64,000 nt of DNA from SZUA-451 sp034721895 (GTDB lineage: Bacteria; Campylobacterota; Campylobacteria; Campylobacterales; Sulfurovaceae): NCBI GenBank assembly GCA_034721895.1, contig JAYEND010000041.1, positions 26,109 to 90,108 of the forward strand, read 5' to 3'. Under the pieces are notes generated by a model. The model was given only the letters and a program-made list of their open reading frames with translations. It searched no databases and was not told the DNA's origin. The position numbers and the translations under genes are program-made. Below, in pieces: positions 22,257 to 32,250 of the stretch (position 1 is its first letter; each line of letters opens with the position of its first letter).

Positions 22257-24078
22257 CACTTACTCTTAGCGCAAGCTGTTCCGGCAAAATCCCCAATGAT
22301 TCCTCCACCAGCTTTGTATTGCCATGCGTGATAAAGTCATCCTCATATTCAAAGGTAGTCAGATTCACCCCTTCGATCTGTTCCCTGCTTAGAAACTCAA
22401 GCAATGCCGAACCGACACCGCCCATTTGGGCACTGTCACTGAAAACAAACCAGGATCCATACTCCCCGGCAAGCTCTGCAAGCTTACTCTCATCCAGCGG
22501 CTTGACAAAACGAAGGTCCAGAATTGCCGGCTGGACCCCTTCCAGATATCCGGCAGTCTCGATAGCACGCCCTACACCATTGCCGTAACCGATAAAAAGA
22601 ACATCTTTTCCCTCTTTCAGGAGTTCAGCCTTGCCCAGTTCGAAGGGGAGGCTCTCTGTATCCTCTGCGATAAAGGCGCCTCGTGGGTAACGGAAGGCAC
22701 AGGGGTGTTCATATGCTTTGGCAAACTCCATTGCCAGCTTCATCGTCGTCTCATTATAAGGTGCCAGCAGTGTCATATTGGGAATAGCACGAAGATAAGA
22801 TATATCGAATGCCCCCTGATGTGTCTCTCCGTCTTCCCCGACAATTCCCGCCCTGTCAATAGCAAAGGCAACACCCAGATCCATTAATGCAATATCATGG
22901 ATCACCTGATCATATCCCCTCTGCAAAAAGGTAGAGTAGATCGTACAGAAAGGTTTAAATCCCTCTTTTGCCAACGGTCCCATAGAGGTCACCGCATGCT
23001 GTTCGGCAATTGCCACATCCCAGAAACGATCAGGATATTTCTCCATCGCCGCACTGAGTCCTGTTCCGCTTGGCATTGCTGCCGTTACACCAACCACCTT
23101 TTCATCTTCATCCGCCAGCTCAACCAATGTTTCACTGAATATTGTGGTAGCTGCCTTGACTCCATTGCTCTTGACTTGACAACTTCCTGTTTTCAGATCA
23201 AAAGCACTGACTCCATGCCAATGCTCTTTGGTCCCCTCAGCGATCTCATATCCTTTGCCTTTGGTCGTTTGGGCGTGGATGATCACTGGCCTCTTTAACT
23301 CTTTGGCAACCACCATCGTCTCAATCAACGCTTCAATATCGTGGCCATCAACCGGACCGATATACTCAACCCCAAGCTCTTCAAAAAGAAGACCCGGTGT
23401 GATCAGCCGGAGTGATTCTTCAAACTTTTTGGCCATATAAGTTGCACTCTCCGGCAAATGTTCCAAAAGTTTTTCAGTACTCTTCTTCATCTTCTGGAAA
23501 AAAGGGCTTGCCATGCTCTGAGACAAATACTTGCTCACGGCTCCGATCGGTTTGGCAATACTCATCTCATTATCATTAAGGATGATCACTGCCGGATATT
23601 TTCTGTCCCCCAGTTCATTCAGTGCCTCATAGACCATCCCTGCACTCATGCTTCCATCACCGATGAAAGCGACAGGAATACGATCCTCTCCCTTCAGGGC
23701 AATTGCCTTGGCCGCACCGACTGCCAGAGAGATAGAGGTGGAACTGTGTCCGGCACAATAGTAATCATAAGGTGACTCTGTTGGCTTCGTATAGCCGCTG
23801 ATACCGCCATACTGACGCAGGGTATCAAACTGATCCCAGCGGTCAGTCAAAAGTTTATGGGCATAAGCCTGATGGCTGACATCAAAGATAAAAGGATCTT
23901 TCTCTACATCAAAGACATAGTGCATGGCAACGATCAGATCAGTTGCACCCAGCGTAGAACTCAGGTGGCCTCCATTTTTACTGACTGTTTCAAGAATCTT
24001 CTCCCTGATCTGTTGAGAAAGAGCTTCCAGCTCTTCAATACTGTACTGTTTGATATCTATCTCTTTATTTAGTGTCAC
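22234..24078 (-). CDS. dxs: 1-deoxy-D-xylulose-5-phosphate synthase
   Basis: The 614-residue thiamine-diphosphate enzyme starts the MEP isoprenoid pathway from pyruvate and glyceraldehyde 3-phosphate. The TPP motif GDGSMSAGMVYEALNELG is present, along with the conserved histidine in CAGHSSTSIS and the pyrimidine-domain AEQHAVTSMGPLA. Its start overlaps the upstream small gene by 14 bases, so it is coupled to hisC and the small ORF. The last codons lie in a heptamer array. Confidence 0.96.
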   Translation of the reverse strand: MTLNKEIDIKQYSIEELEALSQQIREKILETVSKNGGHLSSTLGATDLIVAMHYVFDVEKDPFIFDVSHQAYAHKLLTDRWDQFDTLRQYGGISGYTKPTESPYDYYCAGHSSTSISLAVGAAKAIALKGEDRIPVAFIGDGSMSAGMVYEALNELGDRKYPAVIILNDNEMSIAKPIGAVSKYLSQSMASPFFQKMKKSTEKLLEHLPESATYMAKKFEESLRLITPGLLFEELGVEYIGPVDGHDIEALIETMVVAKELKRPVIIHAQTTKGKGYEIAEGTKEHWHGVSAFDLKTGSCQVKSNGVKAATTIFSETLVELADEDEKVVGVTAAMPSGTGLSAAMEKYPDRFWDVAIAEQHAVTSMGPLAKEGFKPFCTIYSTFLQRGYDQVIHDIALMDLGVAFAIDRAGIVGEDGETHQGAFDISYLRAIPNMTLLAPYNETTMKLAMEFAKAYEHPCAFRYPRGAFIAEDTESLPFELGKAELLKEGKDVLFIGYGNGVGRAIETAGYLEGVQPAILDLRFVKPLDESKLAELAGEYGSWFVFSDSAQMGGVGSALLEFLSREQIEGVNLTTFEYEDDFITHGNTKLVEESLGILPEQLALRVSEKLKIKN

Positions 24079-24310
24079 TTATCTCATCCAACATATTACT
24101 TATGATCTTCTTGGCAAAAAGTATCTTCTCATCATCATATGGAAGTCCTCTCTTTTCTGCCACTTTTCGAATTTCTTTTTTACTATTTTGAGTACGCATA
24201 AACTCTATGATCTTCATACTACTCAAAAATTCTTCATTTTGGTTAAAAGATACTGGAACAAAAGGCTGCACCTCTGCTTCACCTGCCTTCAAAACTTTGA
24301 TGCGTTTCAA
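24065..24310 (-). CDS. Small conserved-looking protein between hisC and dxs
   Basis: The 81-residue soluble protein is highly charged and mostly helical (MKRIKVLKAGEAEVQPF ... RKVAEKRGLPYDDE). I recognise no domain. Its start overlaps hisC by 4 bases and its end overlaps dxs by 14, which strongly supports real translation. The overlap suggests a fixed place in the operon. No function is proposed. Confidence 0.7.
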   Translation of the reverse strand: MKRIKVLKAGEAEVQPFVPVSFNQNEEFLSSMKIIEFMRTQNSKKEIRKVAEKRGLPYDDEKILFAKKIISNMLDEISDTK

Positions 24311-25401
24311 GCAGTAACCTCTGAAAACTTACGGAAGAAGATATCGTTCTGCTCTCCTGTACCCACTGTGATCCTGATCGCATTCATCCCATAGGATGCC
24401 AGATCACGGATGATTACCCCTTTTTCCAGTAAGCGGTTGGCAATTTCCGTTGAATTGAACCGTTCGTCAAAAAGGTAGGTGATAAAATTCGTATAACTGT
24501 CAATATATTTAATCCCCTGTTCCCGTGCAAAGGCTTCATAGCGTATGATTTGCTCCTGATGCAGTGCAATAGAATCACTGACAAAACTCTCATCCTTCAG
24601 TGCCTCAATAGCTGCCTGCAGCGAGAGCGTTGTGATATTGAAAGGGGGACGCAGTTTTGAAATTGTCTGAATCAGTTTGTTGTTTGCAATACCGTAGCCT
24701 ACACGCATCCCACCCAAACCATAGGCTTTGGAGAAAGTCCCCAGATAGATCACATTGGAGTAGGCAAGGATATCTTTAGGTGCAATAGCATGGCGCGCTT
24801 CCTTTGCAGCGGCATACTCCATATAAGCGCCATCGACAACTACCAGCGTGTTCTTGTCTACTGCTTCGATAATCCTGAGCACATCTTCCCTGCTGATCAC
24901 ATCCCCTGTTGGATTGTTCGGTGTGCAAATATAGATAATCTTTGGCTGATGCTCTTTATAGGCGGCAATAAATTCATCCACTTTGTGCTCATAACTGGAG
25001 GTACGAACGATCTTCGCGCCCATCTGCTTCGCATAAATTTCATACATCGCAAACGTTACCTGACTCATCAATACACTGCTCTCTTCATTGAGAAAGGCCC
25101 GGGAAATAAAATCCAGTACCTGATCACTCCCTGCACCGATGATGATCTCATTCTCTTCTACATCATATTTGACCGCCAAAGCCTCCTTGAGTTCATACAT
25201 GCTGTCATCGGGATAGAGATGTGCCTTGTGTGCGTATGCTGCCAATGCTTTTGCGACAGAGGGGTTTGTCCCTTTTGGATTTTCATTGGAGGCAAGTTTC
25301 ACTACGTTTTCAGGTGCAATTCCAAATTCACGCACAACCAGCTCTATCGGTTTTCCAGCCTCATAGTTTTTGATAGAATCCAATACCTTATTTGCTTTCA
25401 T
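24307..25401 (-). CDS. hisC: Histidinol-phosphate aminotransferase
   Basis: The 364-residue fold-type I PLP enzyme of histidine synthesis has the Schiff-base lysine in LGTFSKAYGLGG, ASNENPKG near the N-terminus, and NPTGD in the middle. ATG 25401 gives the usual start; a TTG five codons upstream is possible. Homologues sometimes also transaminate phenylpyruvate, which would fit the neighbouring pheA (inference). Confidence 0.93.
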   Translation of the reverse strand: MKANKVLDSIKNYEAGKPIELVVREFGIAPENVVKLASNENPKGTNPSVAKALAAYAHKAHLYPDDSMYELKEALAVKYDVEENEIIIGAGSDQVLDFISRAFLNEESSVLMSQVTFAMYEIYAKQMGAKIVRTSSYEHKVDEFIAAYKEHQPKIIYICTPNNPTGDVISREDVLRIIEAVDKNTLVVVDGAYMEYAAAKEARHAIAPKDILAYSNVIYLGTFSKAYGLGGMRVGYGIANNKLIQTISKLRPPFNITTLSLQAAIEALKDESFVSDSIALHQEQIIRYEAFAREQGIKYIDSYTNFITYLFDERFNSTEIANRLLEKGVIIRDLASYGMNAIRITVGTGEQNDIFFRKFSEVTA

Positions 25402-25415
25402 ACAACACCATCCCA

Positions 25416-25436
25416 AATTTCTAATTTCTAATTTTA
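25416..25436. repeat. AATTNNT heptamer array after the pheA stop
   Basis: Three in-phase heptamers (aatttct, aatttct, aatttta) lie between the pheA stop and the hisC start. Here no hairpin is attached, and the array fills nearly the whole intergenic space. Confidence 0.65.
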
Positions 25437-26492
25437 TATATCATCTGCCTCTTTGACATAAGAGCCTAAAAATTTGATCGACTCATTGTGTTTGGCAAAG
25501 ATCTTTTGAATCTTCCCGTCCTCTCTGTGCCCGTTAAACTCCAGAAAGAAGGTAGAGACACCTTCAACGATGTGCGACTTGATCTTTGTCAAATTGATCT
25601 TTGCCTCTTCAAAATCGTTCAGGAATTCCACAAGAGCTCCCGGCGTATTGGGCAACTGAACCAATATAGTGGTCTTATCATTTCCGCTTGGAGCATTTTC
25701 AAAGTCACTGACAATAAAAAATCTTGTTTTGTTGCCACCGTCATCTTCAATATTTTCAAAAAGGATCGGCAGATTATACATCGTCGCTGCGACACTGGCA
25801 CATATAGCCGCACTATTGGGTGTCTTCCCTGCCAGTTTTGCAGCTTTGGCAGTTGACTCAACGGGAATCTGTTCTACCTCATCCAGACCAAAATCTTCCA
25901 AAAATTTACTGCATTGCCCAAAAGCGATATCTTTCGAATAGATCCTGGTGATTGCACTCAGATCATCACAGGTACTGGCGAGCACATGGTGGATCTCCAC
26001 TACGACTTCCGCAATAATCTTCAAATTGTATTGACTCAGGCAATTGATGGTATCACTCACAATGCCATTTGAACTGTTTTCGATCGGTATCACACCGAAC
26101 TTGGCTTTGCCTCTGTCAACTTCACGAAAGACCCCCTTGATCGATCCGATCGGAAGATAGGCACTCATGGCCCCAAAACGGCTCTCTGCTGCCTGATGGG
26201 TGAAACTTGCTTCAGGTCCAAGATAGGCTATGCGTTCCGGCCGTTCCAGATTTCTGGCAACGGCAAAGAGTTCAAGAAAAAGTGCATCGATGGCTACCCC
26301 GGTCAACCTCCCGAAATTTTGCTCTTTAAGCCGGTTGAGGATTGCCTGCTCGCGCTCCGGACGATAGATCGGAGCACCTGTCGTATTCTTGAGCTCGCCT
26401 ACCTGATGGACATATTCCATACGCTCATTGAGAAGTTTCAACAGCGTATCATCGATTCTGTCAATATTTACTCTTAACTCATCCAATGTCAT
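25434..26492 (-). CDS. pheA: Bifunctional chorismate mutase / prephenate dehydratase
   Basis: The 352-residue fusion has an AroQ-type chorismate mutase at about 1-85, a prephenate dehydratase domain from about 92 (YLGPEASFTHQA, IPIENSSNGIV), and a C-terminal ACT domain for phenylalanine feedback (TPGALVEFLNDF). ESTAKAA and NKTRFF, dehydratase signatures, are present in slightly varied form (VESTAKAA, GNKTRFF). ATG 26492 follows AAAGGA; the longer frame to 26558 lies in lysA. Only 13 bases separate it from lysA. Confidence 0.95.
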   Translation of the reverse strand: MTLDELRVNIDRIDDTLLKLLNERMEYVHQVGELKNTTGAPIYRPEREQAILNRLKEQNFGRLTGVAIDALFLELFAVARNLERPERIAYLGPEASFTHQAAESRFGAMSAYLPIGSIKGVFREVDRGKAKFGVIPIENSSNGIVSDTINCLSQYNLKIIAEVVVEIHHVLASTCDDLSAITRIYSKDIAFGQCSKFLEDFGLDEVEQIPVESTAKAAKLAGKTPNSAAICASVAATMYNLPILFENIEDDGGNKTRFFIVSDFENAPSGNDKTTILVQLPNTPGALVEFLNDFEEAKINLTKIKSHIVEGVSTFFLEFNGHREDGKIQKIFAKHNESIKFLGSYVKEADDI

Positions 26493-26505
26493 GATATATC
26501 CTTTA

Positions 26506-27726
26506 TTATCCCTGCCAGCTGCTATCACAGGCCCGTTCCAGCCGTACCTGATCCTCAAAACTCTCTCTTTTTCGAATACAGTGATCCTCCCCGTTCAGGA
26601 GAGCAACCTCTGCAGAACGACCACGGGTGTTGTAGTTGCTCGCCATTGTGAAGCCATAAGCACCGGCGCTGTGGATCACCAACAGATCATTGTGTGCCAA
26701 AGATGGCAATGAAATATTTTTTCCAAAAAAATCACTGCTTTCGCAGATCGGCCCGACCACATCGGCAGGTGTTGTTTCAGCACTCTCTTTGAGTGCCTCA
26801 ATCCTGTGATAAGCGCTGTAGAGACTTGGGCGGATCAAATCATTCATTGCTCCATCGACGATCACAAAACGCTTACCGCCATTCTCCTTCTCGTAGAGTA
26901 CTTTGGTTACAAAAAACCCTGCATTTGCCAACATATAGCGGCCGGGCTCACAGACTAACGTGAGGTCCAACCCTTTCGTAGCCTCAAATATCACATCGGC
27001 ATATGCCTGAGGACGGATCGTCTCTTCATCATCATAGACCACACCCAATCCGCCACCGACATCAAAAAATTTGATATCGATATCGATCGCATGAAGACTG
27101 CGGACCAGATCCGCAACAATCACACAAGCCTCTCTGATCGGATCAAGCTCTGTCAACTGAGATCCGATATGGAAATGAATTCCAATCGGATTCAGAAACT
27201 CAGATTTTTTGGCATAGATATACATCCGTTTGGCCATATCGATCTCTACCCCGAACTTGTTCTCATGGAGCCCTGTTGAAATATAGGGATGGGTTTTCGG
27301 ATCGATATTGGGGTTGACACGGATCGAGATACGTGCCTCTTTTCCCAATGCTTTGGCTACAAGCTCCACCCGCTTCATTTCAGCTTCACTCTCGAGATTG
27401 AGCATCAGGATCTCTTTCTCCAGTGCTTCCTGGATCTCTTCATCCCTCTTCCCGACACCTGAAAAGATGATTTTATATCGATCTACACCTGCAGTCAGTG
27501 CCCGATTGACTTCACCGATACTCACACAGTCTGCACCGGCACCCATCTTTGCCATATGACGGATCACCGCAAGATTGGAGTTTGCTTTTACAGCATAGGA
27601 AATCAGGGACTTATGCCCTTCAAATGCTTCCTTTAGATGCGTATAACGCCCTGTAATATAATCAAAATCATAAAGATAGAGTGGTGTATCATACTTTTGG
27701 GCCAAGAATTTAAAATCAATATTCAT
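26506..27726 (-). CDS. lysA: Diaminopimelate decarboxylase
   Basis: The 406-residue fold-type III PLP enzyme makes lysine from meso-diaminopimelate. The PLP lysine is in SYAVKANSN, followed by GVGKRDEEI, GIHFHIGSQL, DVGGGLGV and CEPGRY. It begins the lysA-pheA-hisC-small ORF-dxs operon. Length and motifs are normal. Confidence 0.96.
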   Translation of the reverse strand: MNIDFKFLAQKYDTPLYLYDFDYITGRYTHLKEAFEGHKSLISYAVKANSNLAVIRHMAKMGAGADCVSIGEVNRALTAGVDRYKIIFSGVGKRDEEIQEALEKEILMLNLESEAEMKRVELVAKALGKEARISIRVNPNIDPKTHPYISTGLHENKFGVEIDMAKRMYIYAKKSEFLNPIGIHFHIGSQLTELDPIREACVIVADLVRSLHAIDIDIKFFDVGGGLGVVYDDEETIRPQAYADVIFEATKGLDLTLVCEPGRYMLANAGFFVTKVLYEKENGGKRFVIVDGAMNDLIRPSLYSAYHRIEALKESAETTPADVVGPICESSDFFGKNISLPSLAHNDLLVIHSAGAYGFTMASNYNTRGRSAEVALLNGEDHCIRKRESFEDQVRLERACDSSWQG

Positions 27727-27801
27727 ACACTTTTTTCCTGCTATTTGCTATTTTAAGGTGATTTTATCCAAATATTGCATCAATTTTGGTTAGAGTTTTG
27801 G

Positions 27802-28881
27802 TTATAGTGTCTCTTGTCCTCTGAAATAGACACGAAGCGCATAGATCCAGAGAAGCATAATCGGAAGCAGCATAGCGATCTCTGGGAGTAGTACGCCGTT
27901 GTGTCCCATCTGGTTGAGGGCAAAGAGCAGACCCCAAAGCAGAAAAGTCGTACCCAGGGAAAATGCCAGTACCAGTGGAAGATTCATATATCTTGCATGG
28001 AAAGGAATTTTGAAGAAAAGGATCAGCAGCAAAGCAATAGAAAAAAGCGGGAATACTACTTTGTAATAGAGTGTTGATCTTAGTTTTTTTGTATTGAGAT
28101 TCTGCTTCTCCAGAAGTTTCCAAGCTTGGTAAGCATCGATAATACTCAATGCTTTTCCTTCATAAATAGCCTCGATCATTTTCGGTTTGTAGCCGATGAG
28201 TGTCGTCAGACTCGCTCTCTTCTCAGTGATATATTTTTTCAGGCCATTTCCATCATAAACCAGTTTTTTAACGATAATATCCTTTGCTTCCCAATCTTCT
28301 CCATCAAAACCCGCCTCTTTGGCATGAATAGTATAGAGCAAATCATTGCCTGATAATTTAAAGAGTGTGATATTCTTCATCTCTTTTTTAACAGGATCCA
28401 GCTTCTTTGCATAGACAAAATCTCCTTTATAGATAAAAAAGAGATCATTTACGGCATAGGCATTGATACCCTGATCCAGCATCGCTTTGGCTTTGTCTTT
28501 GGCATAAGAAAACTCTGTGGTATGCAAAGCGATAAACAGCAGATAAACCAGTAAAGCAACTGTAAGAAAAGGCAGAAAGAGGTACCGTTTCGTATAACCG
28601 AAACTGTGTAGAGCCACCATATTACTGCTTTTGATCAGCGATACTTTGGTCATGATACCCGCAAAGACTATGGCGAGAGGATAGAGCAGTGCCAGAGCCT
28701 CTTCCCACATATAGAAGAGATAGAGGATTTTGTAGTTAGATGAGAGTTCAAGCTGTTGTGAATGCTGAAAATAGTCTATCATTGCAAACGTAATAGAAAG
28801 TCCCATCAGCAAAGCAGAAAGATTGATCAGATAGTGTTTAGCCAGATAAGTGAAATTAAGTTTTGGATTAAGCAGACTCAT
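27802..28881 (-). CDS. LptF/LptG-type permease of the LPS transporter
   Basis: The 359-residue protein has three N-terminal membrane segments, a periplasmic beta-jellyroll-like region (about 130-260), and three C-terminal segments. This is the layout of the YjgP/YjgQ (LptF/LptG) family that extracts LPS from the inner membrane. Its start overlaps pth by 4 bases. With the LptE-like gene near 10 kb, parts of the Lpt route are in this window. Sequence alone does not tell LptF from LptG. Confidence 0.88.
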   Translation of the reverse strand: MSLLNPKLNFTYLAKHYLINLSALLMGLSITFAMIDYFQHSQQLELSSNYKILYLFYMWEEALALLYPLAIVFAGIMTKVSLIKSSNMVALHSFGYTKRYLFLPFLTVALLVYLLFIALHTTEFSYAKDKAKAMLDQGINAYAVNDLFFIYKGDFVYAKKLDPVKKEMKNITLFKLSGNDLLYTIHAKEAGFDGEDWEAKDIIVKKLVYDGNGLKKYITEKRASLTTLIGYKPKMIEAIYEGKALSIIDAYQAWKLLEKQNLNTKKLRSTLYYKVVFPLFSIALLLILFFKIPFHARYMNLPLVLAFSLGTTFLLWGLLFALNQMGHNGVLLPEIAMLLPIMLLWIYALRVYFRGQETL

Positions 28882-29450
28882 AGTGTGAAGTTCTCAATAT
28901 TTTTGAGGCTGTATTTCGATTTGATCTGCTCCAGCGGTTCGTGAGGGATTAATTGGCATGCCTTGGCCACATGATCAATCCATCTATCCAGATTTTGCCT
29001 CTCTTCCAGAGTAAAATCATGCAGTACATAGTCTGATACTTGTGACTTATATGCCGGTTTTCCGATTCCCATCCGTACACGTATATACTCTTTTCCGATC
29101 ATACTATCGATCGATTTAAGACCATTATGGCCACCGCTCCCTCCACCCTTTTTAAAACGTACCGAACCAAATGGCAGATCAAGATCATCATGAATCACGA
29201 TAACATTGTCAAGCTCTATCTTATAGAAATGCTGTACAGTCTGAACACTTTTTCCTGATAGATTCATATAAGTTGCAGGTTTTAAAAAAAGTAGTTGATT
29301 GGCTTTGTAGAGATCACCATGAAAAGAACTTTTGGAGATATCTCGGGCTCCGTAGTGCTCAACAAGTCTGTCGATTACCTGGAACCCGATATTGTGACGA
29401 TTATTTTCGTAACTGGTACCAGGGTTACCCAGACCAACGAAAAGTGTCAT
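28878..29450 (-). CDS. pth: Peptidyl-tRNA hydrolase
   Basis: The 190-residue enzyme recycles peptidyl-tRNA. FVGLGNPGTSYENNRHNIGF contains the catalytic histidine region, and the conserved DDLDLPFGSVRFKKGGGSGGHNGLKS follows in order (seen as HDDLDLPFG and GGSGGHNGL). It shares one base with the rplY stop and overlaps the LptF/G gene by four, so rplY-pth-lptF/G is a tight operon, with rplY-pth a common pairing. Confidence 0.97.
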   Translation of the reverse strand: MTLFVGLGNPGTSYENNRHNIGFQVIDRLVEHYGARDISKSSFHGDLYKANQLLFLKPATYMNLSGKSVQTVQHFYKIELDNVIVIHDDLDLPFGSVRFKKGGGSGGHNGLKSIDSMIGKEYIRVRMGIGKPAYKSQVSDYVLHDFTLEERQNLDRWIDHVAKACQLIPHEPLEQIKSKYSLKNIENFTL

Positions 29451-29986
29451 TATTTTGCTTTGATCACACCACAGATAGCAACATCACCTCTATCCATCAT
29501 TTTGACATTTGCAGGTACTTCGATATCTCTAACCAAAATAGATTCATCTCTGTCAAGATCACTTACGTCAAGCGTAAAGCTGTTAGGCATATCTTCGATT
29601 GCCCCTCTGACTTTCAATCTTTTCTTGGACATGATCAAAACACCCTTGTTCTTCAAACCTTTCGGTATACCTGCTGTTTTGACAGGAACGAGGAAGTTTG
29701 TGACCTGGCCCGGTACTGCTACTCTAAGATCAACATGGAGGATGTCCCCGTTAACCGGGTGTAGTTGATACTCCTGAGCAACCACATTCAACTCTTTGTC
29801 TCCCACTTTGATAGGGAAAGCAAATGTCTCCTTGTTTCTTACTGCTCTGATATACTCACCGCGCTTAAATGCTGCATGGATGTTTTCAACACCATTTGCA
29901 TAGATATTTGCGATTAGATAACCATCTCTTTTAAGCTGCTTTGCATTGCTTTTTCCGATACTCTCTCTAATGATACCTTCTAACAT
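29450..29986 (-). CDS. rplY: 50S ribosomal protein L25 (Ctc form)
   Basis: The 178-residue protein has the L25 5S-rRNA-binding domain (about 1-95, ESIGKSNAKQLKRDG) plus the C-terminal Ctc extension (VPVKTAGIPKGLKNKG). It binds 5S rRNA in the large subunit, and the Ctc form is linked to stress in Bacillus. The start follows AAAAAGGACAGACA. A good -10 lies about 30 bases upstream. Confidence 0.95.
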   Translation of the reverse strand: MLEGIIRESIGKSNAKQLKRDGYLIANIYANGVENIHAAFKRGEYIRAVRNKETFAFPIKVGDKELNVVAQEYQLHPVNGDILHVDLRVAVPGQVTNFLVPVKTAGIPKGLKNKGVLIMSKKRLKVRGAIEDMPNSFTLDVSDLDRDESILVRDIEVPANVKMMDRGDVAICGVIKAK

Positions 29987-30015
29987 TGTCTGTCCTTTTT
30001 ATAAAATAGGAGGGG

Positions 30016-30021
30016 ATTATA
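30016..30021 (-). promoter_or_regulatory. Candidate -10 box of the rplY-pth operon
   Basis: On the minus strand TATAAT (in CAGATATAATCCCC) lies about 30 bases before the rplY start codon, giving a short leader with a clear AAGGA. No -35 box is evident, which is usual for the main sigma factor of Campylobacterota. Confidence 0.5.
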
Positions 30022-30106
30022 TCTGAAAAGAGCTGAAAATTCTCTAAATGTCATTATGGGAGTAAAGACTTCAGTCTCGCCCCAAAAGACATGCAAACCC
30101 TAAATG

Positions 30107-31246
30107 CTACTCCTCTTTGAAATCGAAGATATCCTCTTTCCCTTCTGATAGACTCTTCTCGTCCATCTTGATGGCACCTTTTCCGATACCCTGTAGTTTC
30201 AGCTTCATATCTGCCGGATTGGTTGCATTTGTCATAACCACTTCTTCAGTGATACGACGCTGCTCATAGAGATCGATCAGAGCCTGGTCAAAAGTCTGAG
30301 TCCCATAGATCTCCTTCCCCTCAAAGAGTGCATCTGGGATTTCATAGTCCCGCTTCTCCATGATCAACTGTTCGATTCTCGATGTCTTCTTAAGAATCTC
30401 TATGGCGGCAGTACGGCCGCCATCTTTGGTCTGCACCAGTCTTTGGGAAATGACTCCTTCCAAAACGGAAGCAAGGGAAGAACGGATACGGTTCTGCTCT
30501 GTCGCTGAGAACATACCGATAATTCTGTCAATAGTCTCTTTGGCATCCAGAGTGTGCAGTGTCGAGAATACGAGGTGGCCGGTATTGGCTGCATGCACGG
30601 CGATATCGATCGTTTCAAGATCCCTCATCTCTCCTACCAGGATGATATCCGGATCTTCCCTCAGTGCTCCTCTCAGTGCATCGCTGAATGAATTGCTGTC
30701 CTGCCCGATCGACCGTTGGTTAACCAGGCAGCCTTTGTCTTTATGGATAAATTCGATCGGATCCTCAATCGTTATGATATGTTTCTTTTCACGGTTGTTG
30801 ATTTTGTCAAGCATGGCTGCCAATGTCGTCGATTTACCACTCCCCGTTACACCCGTGACCAGAACAAGGCCGCGATGAAATTCTGTAAAATCATTGATCG
30901 CCTCTGGCAGTCTAAGTTCTTCAATGGTAGGAATCTGAACAGGAATGATACGAAAAACAGCACTCAACCCATCCATCTGATAGAAAAAGTTGACACGGAA
31001 TCGGCTCTCTTCATCCAGCACGTAAGTAAAATCGAGAGACTTCTCTTTTTTCAGAGATGCTATACGCTCTGCACTGAGAATCTCTTCTGCAAGCATCTGC
31101 ATCTCCTCTGCCGTCACATGTTCGTCCCCCAGAAGCTTCAAGCTTCCATGAACACGCAGTCGCACAATAGCTCCCGATTTCAAATGAAGGTCGCTCCCCC
31201 CATTCTTTTTCAAACTGTTTAAATATATTCTGAGTCTTTTTTCCAT
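30107..31246 (-). CDS. pilT: PilT-like type IV pilus retraction ATPase
   Basis: The 379-residue secretion-family ATPase has Walker A GVTGSGKSTT, an Asp box (EDPIEFIHKDKGC), Walker B DIILVGEMRD and a His box (GHLVFSTLHT). PilT powers pilus retraction and twitching; related ATPases also serve in DNA uptake. There are no other pilus genes in the window, so the name is based on family features only. It follows tal by 8 bases at the end of the clpS-clpA-aat-tal-pilT run. Confidence 0.9.
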   Translation of the reverse strand: MEKRLRIYLNSLKKNGGSDLHLKSGAIVRLRVHGSLKLLGDEHVTAEEMQMLAEEILSAERIASLKKEKSLDFTYVLDEESRFRVNFFYQMDGLSAVFRIIPVQIPTIEELRLPEAINDFTEFHRGLVLVTGVTGSGKSTTLAAMLDKINNREKKHIITIEDPIEFIHKDKGCLVNQRSIGQDSNSFSDALRGALREDPDIILVGEMRDLETIDIAVHAANTGHLVFSTLHTLDAKETIDRIIGMFSATEQNRIRSSLASVLEGVISQRLVQTKDGGRTAAIEILKKTSRIEQLIMEKRDYEIPDALFEGKEIYGTQTFDQALIDLYEQRRITEEVVMTNATNPADMKLKLQGIGKGAIKMDEKSLSEGKEDIFDFKEE

Positions 31247-31254
31247 TCTGTATC

Positions 31255-32250
31255 CTATTTAATGCTTTCAAGCATTTCATCGAAAGCCTGTTCAAAGGCG
31301 CCAAGACCCTCTTCCATCAATCTGTTATAGACTTCATCCATATCGATTCCTTTTGATGCAATCAGATCAAAATAAGCATCAATCTCATCCATGGGGGTCG
31401 GAAGTTTGGGAACAGTCCCAGGCTCTTTTATATAGGATTCTATCGTAATCAAAGGCGCGGTATTGACCGAATGCGGAGCCAGCAGCTCCCGGATATAGTA
31501 ATCCTCCGGCAGGTTATCACCTTTCACTCCTGTGCTGGCAAAAAGAGTCCGAATACCGGGAGTGTGGTCATGCTCGATAATATTATAAATCCTGGCGGCA
31601 TTAAGAATACCGGTCTGAGCTGTCTCTATACCCTTCTCTTCAAGAATGGGATCAAGCAGTCTGTCAAAGCGGCTGACAAACACAGAGAGTACAGCCTCAA
31701 CCCTCTCTCCTCCGCTGCTTTGGAACTCATCGAGCCCCTTTTTCATCGCTTTGAGACATTGTTTGGCCTGCTCAGGCGAAAAGATCAGCGTTGCGTTGAC
31801 AGGGATCCCTGTACTGATCAGCGCATACATCGCCTCATATCCTGCTTCTGTAGCCGGTACTTTGATCATCACGTTAGGTTCATCAATTGCAGCAAATAGT
31901 CTTTGCGCCTCAGCGATAGTCCCTGCAGCATCATTTTTGAGAAAGGGGTCAACCTCCATACTGATATAACCATCTCTTCCTCTATCATAATAGGGTCGCA
32001 GTCTCTGTGCAGCCCCCTTGATATCTTCGATCGCCAGTGATTCATACTTCTCTTTGGGACTCTCGCCGTCCAGTTTTGCCAATTGTTCCTTATAAGCCTC
32101 AGAGGTCGTAATTGCCGACGCAAAAATGGACGGGTTGCTTGTTGCACCATTGACGATACCTTTTTCCAGCAAAGGTTCAAATTTGTTTTTTAGAAAATCC
32201 CGTTCCACAAAATCAAGCCATAGGGAAAAACCCAAATCTCTGTTAACCAT
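31255..32250 (-). CDS. tal: Transaldolase
   Basis: The 331-residue enzyme of the pentose phosphate pathway moves a dihydroxyacetone unit between sugar phosphates. GATSNPSIF near the N-terminus and the Schiff-base lysine in NVMIKVPATEAG are visible, and PVNATLIFS follows. ATG 32250 is placed 7 bases after GGGAG; an ATG two codons earlier is too close to that site. The start overlaps the aat stop by 8 bases. Confidence 0.94.
   Translation of the reverse strand: MVNRDLGFSLWLDFVERDFLKNKFEPLLEKGIVNGATSNPSIFASAITTSEAYKEQLAKLDGESPKEKYESLAIEDIKGAAQRLRPYYDRGRDGYISMEVDPFLKNDAAGTIAEAQRLFAAIDEPNVMIKVPATEAGYEAMYALISTGIPVNATLIFSPEQAKQCLKAMKKGLDEFQSSGGERVEAVLSVFVSRFDRLLDPILEEKGIETAQTGILNAARIYNIIEHDHTPGIRTLFASTGVKGDNLPEDYYIRELLAPHSVNTAPLITIESYIKEPGTVPKLPTPMDEIDAYFDLIASKGIDMDEVYNRLMEEGLGAFEQAFDEMLESIK

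Noticed and set aside
24307..25416. hisC start at the upstream TTG 25416
   Set aside because: It adds five residues not typical of HisC; the ATG at 25401 gives the usual N-terminus. The choice does not affect function.
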